Position numbers and translations under genes: made by a program. Positions 27,668-35,468 of a stretch of 64,000 nt of DNA are shown one piece after another. Every line of letters begins with the position of its first letter. The first letter of the stretch is position 1. Under the pieces are notes generated by a model that worked only from the letters and a program-made list of their open reading frames with translations, ran no database searches and was not told where the DNA came from. The stretch is from CAYUVA01 sp964448115 [NCBI: uncultured bacterium] (lineage in GTDB: Bacteria; CAYUVA01), in assembly GCA_964448115.1 (NCBI GenBank), contig CAYUVA010000007.1, forward strand, positions 1 to 64,000, given 5' to 3'.

Positions 27668-28750
27668 ATGGATATAAATAAAGATAATAAAAAGCTAATC
27701 GAGCCGGTATCGGAGCTAAGACATGATCCGATACAGAGAAGATGGGTTATCGTGGCTACTGCACGAGGTGGAAGACCTCACGATTTCTCTGTAATTGATG
27801 ATAGATCCCAAGAAGGCAAGTTCTGTCCATTTTGTCCTGGGAATGAGCACAAAACTCCAAAGGAGATCCTGGCTTATAGAGACCCCAACACTGAGCCTAA
27901 TACTCCGGGGTGGGAACTGAGGGTAATACCGAACAAGTTTCCTGCGCTTGCAATCGAGGGAGAGCTTAATCGCCAGGGATTCGGGTTATATGACAAGATG
28001 CGCGGGCTGGGTGCTCACGAGGTGGTGGTGGAGACCCCTAATCACGACCAGCATATGGCTGATATGCCCCTGGAGCACCTAGTGAAGGTAATATATGCCT
28101 ACCGAGAGAGGCTTGAGGACCTGATGAAGGACACACGCTTTAGATATGTCCTTATCTTCAAGAATTGGGGATTGACTGCTGGAGCTTCGCTATCGCACCC
28201 GCACACGCAGATAATCGCCACTCCCATAACTCCCAGAACGGTCGCAATTGAGCTACAGTCAGCCCAGGATCACTTCCGGGTAAAGGAACGCTGTCTTTTT
28301 TGTGATATGATAGCCCAAGAGGTCGCATCCAATGAGAGGATAATTCAAAGTAATAATCGTTTCTTAGCAATAGCGCCTTATGCCTCGAGATTCCCCTTCG
28401 AGTCATTTATTATACCGAAAAGGCACTCATATTCGTTTACTGAGATCGACGATGATGGTATCTGGGATCTGGCACGAATGCTAAAGGATATACTAGGTAG
28501 ATTGAAGATATATCTCAAGGATCCCCCATTCAACTGGCTGCTGCATACCTCGCCCAATATCAATATGACACCGAAAAGACCGGGTTACTGGCAGACCATC
28601 CAGTTCGATTACCACTGGCATATCGAGGTAATACCACGACTGACCAAGATGGCTGGATTCGAGTGGGGAACCGGGTTCTATATAAATCCAACTCCCCCTG
28701 AGACCGCGGCTGAAGAGCTAAGAGCCGTTGATTTAACAAAGGATAGATAA
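27668..28750 (+). CDS. galT: Galactose-1-phosphate uridylyltransferase
   Basis: A 360-residue HIT-superfamily enzyme. The catalytic stretch SHPHTQ gives His177-Pro-His179-Thr-Gln181, with His179 the expected nucleophile. The Zn region has 'CPFCPGNEHKTP'. The usual reaction exchanges galactose-1-phosphate and UDP-glucose; in glucan clusters of some bacteria related enzymes may act with ADP-glucose or as phosphorylases. No galK or galE is nearby, so a role tied to glucose-1-phosphate handling is possible. The stop overlaps the next gene's ATG (TAATG). Confidence 0.9.
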   Translation: MDINKDNKKLIEPVSELRHDPIQRRWVIVATARGGRPHDFSVIDDRSQEGKFCPFCPGNEHKTPKEILAYRDPNTEPNTPGWELRVIPNKFPALAIEGELNRQGFGLYDKMRGLGAHEVVVETPNHDQHMADMPLEHLVKVIYAYRERLEDLMKDTRFRYVLIFKNWGLTAGASLSHPHTQIIATPITPRTVAIELQSAQDHFRVKERCLFCDMIAQEVASNERIIQSNNRFLAIAPYASRFPFESFIIPKRHSYSFTEIDDDGIWDLARMLKDILGRLKIYLKDPPFNWLLHTSPNINMTPKRPGYWQTIQFDYHWHIEVIPRLTKMAGFEWGTGFYINPTPPETAAEELRAVDLTKDR

Positions 28751-30471
28751 TGGATGGACAACAAATCAAGGGATATTTTGCCCTGGTGCTGCATAGCCAC
28801 TTGCCTTATGTTCTTGGACACGGCAACTGGCCCCACGGGACCGACTGGCTTTTTGAGGCTGCCGCAGAGACCTATGTACCCTTAATAGAGATACTTGATG
28901 AGCTTATAAAAGAAGGCTTATCGCCAAAGATAACCATCGGCATTACGCCTATACTCGCCGAACAGCTCGCTGATGAGCGATTTGCAGCCGGCTTTGATAA
29001 TTATCTTGATATAAAGCTAAGCGCAGCAAAAGATAATTATACCGAGTTTAAAAGGCTAGGCGAACCTAACCTGCAACGAGTAGCCGAATACTGGAATCAG
29101 AAATATACAAGGGTCAAGGAGCTATTTGTTTCCCGCTGCCAGAGGAGCATAACCAGTGTCTTTGCTGAGCTGCAAAAACAAGGACATATCGAGATCATCA
29201 CCTGCGCAGCCACCCATGGATACCTTCCCTTGCTCGGATATGACCGATGTATCAATGCCCAGGTGGCGCAGGGAGTGAAGACATACCAACGTATCTTCGG
29301 TCAGAAGCCTAAAGGGATCTGGCTTCCCGAATGCGCATATCGACCAGGTTATTTGTGGTCGCCACCACTGAAGGTAAAGGGTCTTGAACGGACTAAAAGA
29401 CAGGGCATAGAGAAGATACTAGCAAAAAATGATATTGAATATTTTATCATTGACTCGCATCTGCTGACTGGCGGGGAGGCGATTGGCGTTTATCTCTCAC
29501 GCTTCAAGGCACTTAAGAGACTTTGGGAGCAGGCAAAAAAAGGCTATCGACCACGAAAAGAGAAGACCGAACTAGCGCCATACAATATCTATCAACTCGC
29601 CTCGGAGGATGATCTGCCCCCAGTAACTGTTTTTGCCAGAGACCCCAAGACCGGCTTGCAGGTATGGAGCGGAGAATGGGGTTATCCTGGGAACGGAGCA
29701 TATCTCGACTTCCACAAGAAACACTTTCCTGGTGGTCTGCGATACTGGAGAGTAACCGGCGCCAATTTAGACCTGGCGCAGAAGGAGCAATATAACCCTG
29801 ATTGGATACCCGATACAGTTGATGAACAATCCCGGCACTTCGTTGATTTAATATGCAATACAATTGATGAAAGGGCGACTAAATCTGATGATCCACCGAT
29901 AATCACAGCACCTTTTGACACTGAGCTATTCGGACACTGGTGGCACGAGGGAATTCTGTGGCTGAAGCAGGTGATAAAAAGGCTCTCTAGCAACCCTAAT
30001 GTACATCCGATTACCTGTTCTGAATATAAACAAAAGTTTCCACCGGAGACGGTGATAACGCTCCCGGAAGGCTCCTGGGGAGAGGGAGGATTCCACTACA
30101 TCTGGCTCAATGAGGACACCCTTTGGACTTGGGAGAGGATTTACACCATAGAGCGTGATCTTCTCGATATGCTCGACAAATGCCCTCAGCATAAGAGTCA
30201 TGATATGGTTTCAATATTGAAGCAGGCGGCGCGAGAGCTGATGTTGCTCGAATCTTCTGACTGGCAGTTCCTTATCAGCACCTACAGCGCAAGAGATTAC
30301 GCCGAACTGCGTCTTGCCAGGCACTATGAGAATTGTTCCAGGATGCTAAGGATGGCTGAGAAATTATTGGATGGTTATGCCTTGAGTCAACAAGAGATTG
30401 AGTTCGTGGAAACTCAGGCATCGATAAAAAACATTTTTCCAGACATTGAGCTTGATTTCTACAAGCCTTGA
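28750..30471 (+). CDS. GH57 1,4-alpha-glucan branching enzyme
   Basis: A 573-residue enzyme of the DUF1957-containing GH57 branching type. The start phrase 'ALVLHSHLPYVLGHGNW' is typical. Nucleophile Glu194 lies in GIWLPECAYRPG and the acid/base Asp390 in APFDTELFGHWWHEG. The C-terminal helical domain ends the protein. It would introduce alpha-1,6 branches into the product of glgA. No GH13 glgB is in the window, so this is probably the branching enzyme of the cell. Its ATG shares bases with the galT stop, a sign of tight coupling. Confidence 0.92.
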   Translation: MDGQQIKGYFALVLHSHLPYVLGHGNWPHGTDWLFEAAAETYVPLIEILDELIKEGLSPKITIGITPILAEQLADERFAAGFDNYLDIKLSAAKDNYTEFKRLGEPNLQRVAEYWNQKYTRVKELFVSRCQRSITSVFAELQKQGHIEIITCAATHGYLPLLGYDRCINAQVAQGVKTYQRIFGQKPKGIWLPECAYRPGYLWSPPLKVKGLERTKRQGIEKILAKNDIEYFIIDSHLLTGGEAIGVYLSRFKALKRLWEQAKKGYRPRKEKTELAPYNIYQLASEDDLPPVTVFARDPKTGLQVWSGEWGYPGNGAYLDFHKKHFPGGLRYWRVTGANLDLAQKEQYNPDWIPDTVDEQSRHFVDLICNTIDERATKSDDPPIITAPFDTELFGHWWHEGILWLKQVIKRLSSNPNVHPITCSEYKQKFPPETVITLPEGSWGEGGFHYIWLNEDTLWTWERIYTIERDLLDMLDKCPQHKSHDMVSILKQAARELMLLESSDWQFLISTYSARDYAELRLARHYENCSRMLRMAEKLLDGYALSQQEIEFVETQASIKNIFPDIELDFYKP

Positions 30472-30497
30472 ATAATGACATTGAGGGATCTTTTACA

Positions 30498-31745
30498 ATG
30501 AAGCAACTTGATGAACAACTCGAGGTAATCAAAAGGGGGGCTGTTGACATAATAAGCGAAGCCGAGCTTGTTGAAAGGCTCAAGGAAAGCATTCGTTCAA
30601 ATAAACCGCTGCGTGTCAAGTTCGGCGCTGATCCAACAGCGCCGGATTTGCATCTAGGACATACGGTGGTCCTGCGAAAGATGAGGCAATTCCAGGATCT
30701 CGGACACCGGGTAGTCTTTATAATCGGTGATTTTACTGGCTTGGTCGGCGACCCTTCGGGCAGAAATGAAGCCAGGAAAGCGATGAACAAGGACGAGATA
30801 GAGACCAATGCGCAAACCTACCAGCAGCAATTCTCCAAGATACTCGATCCTGAAAAGACAACCGTGGTATTTAATAGCAGTTGGTTTGATAAGATGGATT
30901 TTCGCGATGTCCTTGAGCTTGCCTCCAAGTACACGGTGGCAAGGCTGCTGGAAAGGGATGACTTTGCTAAACGCTTTCAGAAGGGTATTGGGATCTCAGT
31001 CTTGGAGTTCCTTTACCCTCTGATACAGGGATATGACTCGGTGGCTGTTAAGGCGGATATAGAACTCGGCGGTACGGATCAGCTTTTCAACCTGTTAGTC
31101 GGCAGGGAGCTCCAAAGAGAGTATGGACAGAAATCACAGATTGTGCTTACTATGCCGCTGCTTGAAGGGACTGATGGTGCCCAGAAGATGAGCAAGTCAT
31201 TGGGCAACTACATCGGAATCAACGAACCACCCTTGGAGATATACGGAAAGATCATGTCCATCAACGACACCCTGATGTTTAAGTACTATACATTGCTTAC
31301 CGATGTCCCCATTGAGCAGATAAACCAAATGCAAACAGAGATCGCGCAGGGAAAAGCACACCCAAAAAAAATCAAGGAGAAACTGGCACTCATAATTACC
31401 AGCATGTATCACGGGGAAAAAGAGGCTGCTAGGGCAAAAAAAGCATTCGATATCAGGCATGGAAGTACCGATTTTGATACAAAAATACATGCACTGGAAA
31501 TACCCGAGTATAAGCTAGATCGTAATCAGCTTGACGGCGATGAGATATGGATATGCAAGCTGCTTAATCTGAGTGGCTTGGCGCCTAGCAACTCTCAAGC
31601 CAGGCGACTGATCCAGGGCGGAGGTGTTCGCCTTGACGGCGAGAAGATTACCGACTTCGAGCTTAGGCTGAAGCCAAGGGACGGCATGGTGCTTCAGGTT
31701 GGCTCCAGAAGAATGGTACGGATAAGGGATGACAGGGGGGAATGA
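30498..31745 (+). CDS. tyrS: Tyrosyl-tRNA synthetase
   Basis: About 415 residues. The start at ATG 30498 (MKQLDEQLEV) follows a GAGGG motif; an in-frame TTG ten codons earlier overlaps the previous stop and is less likely. The class I fold has HLGHTV (HIGH motif) and KMSKSLGN (KMSKS), the tyrosine site includes 'KFGADPTAPDLHLG', and a C-terminal S4 domain carries 'NSQARRLIQGGGVRLDG'. It belongs to the TyrRS clade lacking an additional C-terminal extension. No T-box leader is visible. Confidence 0.96.
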   Translation: MKQLDEQLEVIKRGAVDIISEAELVERLKESIRSNKPLRVKFGADPTAPDLHLGHTVVLRKMRQFQDLGHRVVFIIGDFTGLVGDPSGRNEARKAMNKDEIETNAQTYQQQFSKILDPEKTTVVFNSSWFDKMDFRDVLELASKYTVARLLERDDFAKRFQKGIGISVLEFLYPLIQGYDSVAVKADIELGGTDQLFNLLVGRELQREYGQKSQIVLTMPLLEGTDGAQKMSKSLGNYIGINEPPLEIYGKIMSINDTLMFKYYTLLTDVPIEQINQMQTEIAQGKAHPKKIKEKLALIITSMYHGEKEAARAKKAFDIRHGSTDFDTKIHALEIPEYKLDRNQLDGDEIWICKLLNLSGLAPSNSQARRLIQGGGVRLDGEKITDFELRLKPRDGMVLQVGSRRMVRIRDDRGE

Positions 31746-31790
31746 TTAGGCTGTCTGTATTTTTTACACATCCTAGAACCTTTTATCCCC

Positions 31791-31825
31791 TTGACACTAT
31801 ACTTGGCTTGTGCTAGCAGTATGAT
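31791..31825 (+). promoter_or_regulatory. Putative secG promoter
   Basis: A perfect TTGACA at 31791-31796 is followed by possible -10 boxes in TGTGCTAGCAG (extended -10) or TATGAT (31820-31825). Spacing to the latter is long, so the -10 is not settled. Confidence 0.4.
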
Positions 31826-31844
31826 GTTTGAAGGAGTAAGCTAA

Positions 31845-32333
31845 ATGCTATTGTTTTTGCTTCAGTTCATACATATTGTTGCCTGCATCCTTCTGGTCGT
31901 AGTAGTGCTCTTGCAGTCATCGAAAGGCTCTGAGCTCTCTGGTGCCTTCGGTGGTGGCGGGCAGGCTGCCATCTTCGGACCAACTGGTGCGCAGAGTTTC
32001 CTGGCAAAACTGACCCAGGTCTGCGCGGTTACCTTCATGGTTACCTCTTTGGCGCTTGGATATATATATCTAAAAAAGAGCAAGGGTGTCAGCGTTGACC
32101 TTAGCGATGTTCCCATACAGCAACAACAAACATTGCCTGGTCAGCTTCCCATGCAGCAGGATCAAGGTTTCCCCCAACAACAGGGCATCCCTTCACAAGG
32201 TGAGCAACAACCTATGCAGGGTGATTTAGAGGCGCCAATTCAGGGGGGTGCAGAGCAGCCTTTACCTATCAATAGCGCTGGTGAGGTAGGAGCATCCCAA
32301 GAGGGGACTGGACAACAACATAATAACGATTGA
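31845..32333 (+). CDS. secG: SecG preprotein translocase subunit with Gln-rich tail
   Basis: A 162-residue protein. The first 75 residues are a normal SecG: two membrane segments around the conserved 'LLQSSKGSELSGAFGGGGQA' region. The remaining 85 or so residues are a low-complexity tail of Gln, Pro and Gly (for example PMQQDQGFPQQQG). SecG is normally about 75-110 residues, so the tail is unusual. AAGGAG lies eight bases before the ATG. It stands after tyrS with about 100 bases between and its own likely promoter. Confidence 0.92.
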   Translation: MLLFLLQFIHIVACILLVVVVLLQSSKGSELSGAFGGGGQAAIFGPTGAQSFLAKLTQVCAVTFMVTSLALGYIYLKKSKGVSVDLSDVPIQQQQTLPGQLPMQQDQGFPQQQGIPSQGEQQPMQGDLEAPIQGGAEQPLPINSAGEVGASQEGTGQQHNND

Positions 32334-32405
32334 TGAGGGATACCCTTAGTTGGCAGGAAGCATGACTGGACTTAATAACTTTTGGGTATTAAACTATAGA
32401 TGTTA

Positions 32406-32489
32406 GCCGAAGTGGTGGAACTGGCAGACACGCTATCTTGAGGGGGTAGTGAGTGCAAGCTCGTGGGGGTTCAAGTCCCCCCTTCGGCA
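32406..32489 (+). tRNA. tRNA-Leu (anticodon GAG)
   Basis: A class II tRNA: acceptor GCCGAAG/CTTCGGC, anticodon loop TTGAGGG on CTATC/GGTAG, a long variable arm, and T arm with GGTTCAAGTCC. Anticodon GAG reads CUC and CUU. Discriminator A, no encoded CCA. It follows secG by 72 bases, as in many bacterial genomes. Confidence 0.97.
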
Positions 32490-32577
32490 TTATATTGGGA
32501 CACTATTGGACAATGGATGCTAGAACCGGGGAATAGCATGGATATTATGTATTTTTTAGAGAAAATGGTTCGTCGTC

Positions 32578-32742
32578 GTGAAAAACGCGGAAGCTGTAGA
32601 ATTAGTATCATATCGGTTACCGAGAAAGGCAATGCAGGATTTTAAGATGGACGGTGGGGTGGAGAGGATATTTTTTGGGTACATGGAAATTCTTATCCAA
32701 GATACTATCAACTCAGGAATTAAGACGATATTCAGAGCATAA
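32578..32742 (+). CDS. Doubtful short ORF between tRNA-Leu and antiporter
   Basis: A 54-codon frame starting with GTG (VKNAEAVELVSYRLP...) and ending 'NSGIKTIFRA'. It has protein-like composition but no ribosome site and no family I recognise; it may be a gene remnant. The rest of the 300-base gap (32490-32789) holds only the antiporter promoter. Confidence 0.2.
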   Translation: MKNAEAVELVSYRLPRKAMQDFKMDGGVERIFFGYMEILIQDTINSGIKTIFRA

Positions 32743-32774
32743 ATAGGGGTTTTTTAACTGATTGCTACTTAAGG

Positions 32775-32780
32775 TATAAT
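32775..32780 (+). promoter_or_regulatory. -10 box adjoining a probable leaderless start
   Basis: A perfect TATAAT ends only nine bases before the ATG of the first antiporter gene. A transcript starting at the usual distance would begin at or next to the ATG. No clear -35 box; TTTAAC at 32753-32758 is the best candidate. Confidence 0.45.
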
Positions 32781-32789
32781 TGCTGTGGT

Positions 32790-34004
32790 ATGCAATCGGT
32801 ATTGATAACCTTATTTATTCTGTTGGTAGCTTTTATTGGTACTGAGTTGATCTTTGGCAAGCTACTTGGTGCCTCAAGGATGCTTCGCATTACCGGCACT
32901 AATGTTATTTTTATTTGTCTTGGAATCCTGATTGGTCCGGCTGGTATCGATTTCATCAATGAGCAGGTGGTTGCCCAACTTAAGCCATTTATCTTCTTCG
33001 GGTTGGGATGGATCGGCTTTCTTTATGGCATACAATTCGAGCGCCGGCAGATGTTAAGGTTTGATACACATAGATATATCTTCATCTATGGTCAAGCATT
33101 GATTACAGTCTTAATTGTCGGAGTCGGAATTATACTTATTAGTAAAATGGTCTTCGCCAGCTATACTGGAATAATCGATCTATTATTTTTCTCAGCTATT
33201 TTAGCCTTGACCGCTGCCGGAGCTTCTCCATCAACTATCTTCCTACTCACCAGGGAGCTTAAAATAAGGTCTCGACAGAATAACATCATTCAAATGACAG
33301 CCAGTCTAGATGATCTCCCGTCGGTTGTGGGCATAGGGATACTTTTGGCTCTGGGGCATAGCTACCTGTTCGGAGATTCGATAATCACAAAGGGTAGCTT
33401 GTGGATATTAGTCTCCATCATTATCGGAGTAGCCCTTGGATTATTGCTGAAGATCCTAGCTGGTTTATGGAAGGAAGAGGAAATCTATACTCTGTTGACT
33501 ATTGGTCTTGTTGCGCTATCCAGCGGATTGGCTATGAAGCTGCATCTATCAGCCGTGTTTATAAATTTCGTGCTCGGAGCTACCTTTGCCAATATTTCTG
33601 ACAATATCGATATATTTTTTCGTGGCTTGATCAAGCGTGAACATACCATATACATCCTGTTTCTGATTCTGATAGGAGCGTTGTGGCATTTGCACTACGG
33701 AAATCTGGCTATAATGCTCCCTGCTTATATAATACTGAGAATTCTTGGTAAGGTTGCTGGGAGCTATCTACTTGTCAAAACTGTGATTCCATACCGAGAG
33801 GAAGAGCCGATAAGCCCATGGTTAGGGCTATCATTGCTGTCCCAAGGGGGAGTGGCACTGGCGCTTATTGTTGATTATTTCCTTGTATTCCCCAGTGCCC
33901 TGACCGATTGTGCGATGACACTGGTCATACTTTCGGTAATCATTAGCGAGATTATTTCTTTACCAGCTTACCTCTCCATGAGCAAGAGGTTCATAAAATC
34001 ATGA
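32790..34004 (+). CDS. CPA2-type cation:proton antiporter (first of pair)
   Basis: A 404-residue membrane protein with about twelve hydrophobic segments, of the CPA2/KefB-like family. The central segments carry 'SLDDLPSVVGIGILLALG', which holds the acidic pair of electrogenic CPA2 antiporters, and 'GLGWIGFLYGIQFERR'. There is no RCK/TrkA-N regulatory tail. It would exchange Na+ or K+ for protons. Its stop overlaps the next start (ATGA), so the two are translated together. The start lacks a Shine-Dalgarno sequence. Confidence 0.82.
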   Translation: MQSVLITLFILLVAFIGTELIFGKLLGASRMLRITGTNVIFICLGILIGPAGIDFINEQVVAQLKPFIFFGLGWIGFLYGIQFERRQMLRFDTHRYIFIYGQALITVLIVGVGIILISKMVFASYTGIIDLLFFSAILALTAAGASPSTIFLLTRELKIRSRQNNIIQMTASLDDLPSVVGIGILLALGHSYLFGDSIITKGSLWILVSIIIGVALGLLLKILAGLWKEEEIYTLLTIGLVALSSGLAMKLHLSAVFINFVLGATFANISDNIDIFFRGLIKREHTIYILFLILIGALWHLHYGNLAIMLPAYIILRILGKVAGSYLLVKTVIPYREEEPISPWLGLSLLSQGGVALALIVDYFLVFPSALTDCAMTLVILSVIISEIISLPAYLSMSKRFIKS

Positions 34005-35305
34005 GAAAGATTTTTATAATAGTCGTATTACTTTTATTAGTTGTCCTAGCTAGGAGTCTGTCAGCTTTCATACCCACAACAGATGTACATGATACAACTT
34101 TCGCGCTCGGTTTTGTGCTTATTTCATCCTTGATCATAGGTCAATATTTTGCCCAACTCGGAACCCCGATGATAACCGGCTACCTGATTGCGGGTATCAT
34201 ATTTGGTCCGTTCTTGTTCAATAAAGTACTACCATTCATCTCGGTTTTAAGCGTCGATACGGTTAAGAGCCTGCGTACCATAGATAACATCGCCCTGGGA
34301 ATCATTGCCTTTACCGCAGGCGGTGAGCTTACGCTTTCAAAATTAAAACAAAGGCTAAAAGGGATCGTTTACATTGTGTTTGCTCAGAACCTCGTGGTCA
34401 TGCTTTTCGTAGCACTAGGCATCTACCTGGTGATGAGCTATTCGGGTATCATGTTTACCGATAATCCGAAGCTCTTGCTAGTGTCAGCAATACTACTAGG
34501 CGCAACCGCGGTGGCTACATCGCCATCGACGACCATTGCGGTTATCAACGAGACAAGAGCAAAAGGGGATATGACCGATACGCTTCTGGGAGTGGTTATC
34601 TTAAAGGATGTGATAGTTATCATGGTATTTGCCATAGCTATGGCTTTCTCCAAGGGGATCATATCATCGGGACCGATGCTTCAAGCCAATGCTTTGTTAC
34701 CGCTATTATGGGAGATATTCGGATCCTTGATTTTAGGGGTTATCCTGGGTATTGCCGGGATACTATATATAAAGTACTTAAATTACGAGCTTGGGGTTGT
34801 TGTAGTTGCCATGGCATATATCATCTTGAAGATCGCCGGAGAGATGCACCTTTCTGGATTGCTCGCTTGTGTTGTGGTCGGCTTCATGATCCGCAATTTC
34901 TCCTCGCACGGCGATGAGCTTATCGAGGCTATCGAGGAGTACTCCTTACCGGTCTATGTCGTATTCTTCACCATAGCCGGTGCGGGGATCGACCTGGGGA
35001 TCTTTGCCGAGATCTGGAGCATCGCACTGTTTCTAGTGGTACTACGAATCGTGTTCACCTATCTCGGTTCTTACCTGGGCGCTTGGCTAGCAAAGGAAAA
35101 AAGGGAGATCATCCGCTACAACGGCTTGGGCTTCATTGGACAGGCTGGCGTTGCATTAGGATTTGCTATTCTCATTGGCAAAGGATTCGGTGAGGTGGGG
35201 ATGCCATTGCAAACACTAATAATTGCGACTATTGCGATAAATCAGATCATCGGTCCCATTGCTCTTAAATTTGTGCTTCAAGAAGTTGGAGAGATTGGGC
35301 TGTAG
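34001..35305 (+). CDS. CPA2-type cation:proton antiporter (second of pair)
   Basis: A 434-residue membrane protein with about thirteen segments and a conserved 'GYLIAGIIFGPFLFN' motif near residue 60, typical of Kef/NapA-type antiporters. The central region has 'LLGVVILKDVIVIMVFA', with Lys-Asp where electrogenic members have Asp-Asp. It overlaps the preceding antiporter gene by four bases. The pair may form a heteromeric complex or two separate pumps. The family is sure, the ion is not. Confidence 0.85.
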   Translation: MRKIFIIVVLLLLVVLARSLSAFIPTTDVHDTTFALGFVLISSLIIGQYFAQLGTPMITGYLIAGIIFGPFLFNKVLPFISVLSVDTVKSLRTIDNIALGIIAFTAGGELTLSKLKQRLKGIVYIVFAQNLVVMLFVALGIYLVMSYSGIMFTDNPKLLLVSAILLGATAVATSPSTTIAVINETRAKGDMTDTLLGVVILKDVIVIMVFAIAMAFSKGIISSGPMLQANALLPLLWEIFGSLILGVILGIAGILYIKYLNYELGVVVVAMAYIILKIAGEMHLSGLLACVVVGFMIRNFSSHGDELIEAIEEYSLPVYVVFFTIAGAGIDLGIFAEIWSIALFLVVLRIVFTYLGSYLGAWLAKEKREIIRYNGLGFIGQAGVALGFAILIGKGFGEVGMPLQTLIIATIAINQIIGPIALKFVLQEVGEIGL

Positions 35306-35328
35306 GAATGATCCTTTTTAGGGTTTAC

Positions 35329-35445
35329 ATGGAATTCATGGTCGTGCTATTCAAGATCGCAGAAAATGTTGAGAGAATGTCATCTCAACAGGAGGAATAT
35401 CTTGGCCGAATTTATAGTCATGCCAAGGATTCTGCTAACGAGTAG
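35329..35445 (+). CDS. Possible small protein after the antiporters
   Basis: A 38-codon frame (MEFMVVLFKIAENVERM...) ending 'YSHAKDSANE'. It would be an amphipathic helix; an in-frame ATG at 35308 would extend it to 45 residues starting two bases after the antiporter stop. No strong ribosome site. Real or chance cannot be settled. Confidence 0.25.
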   Translation: MEFMVVLFKIAENVERMSSQQEEYLGRIYSHAKDSANE

Positions 35446-35468
35446 TTTTTGTTGTTAATTTTGTTCTT

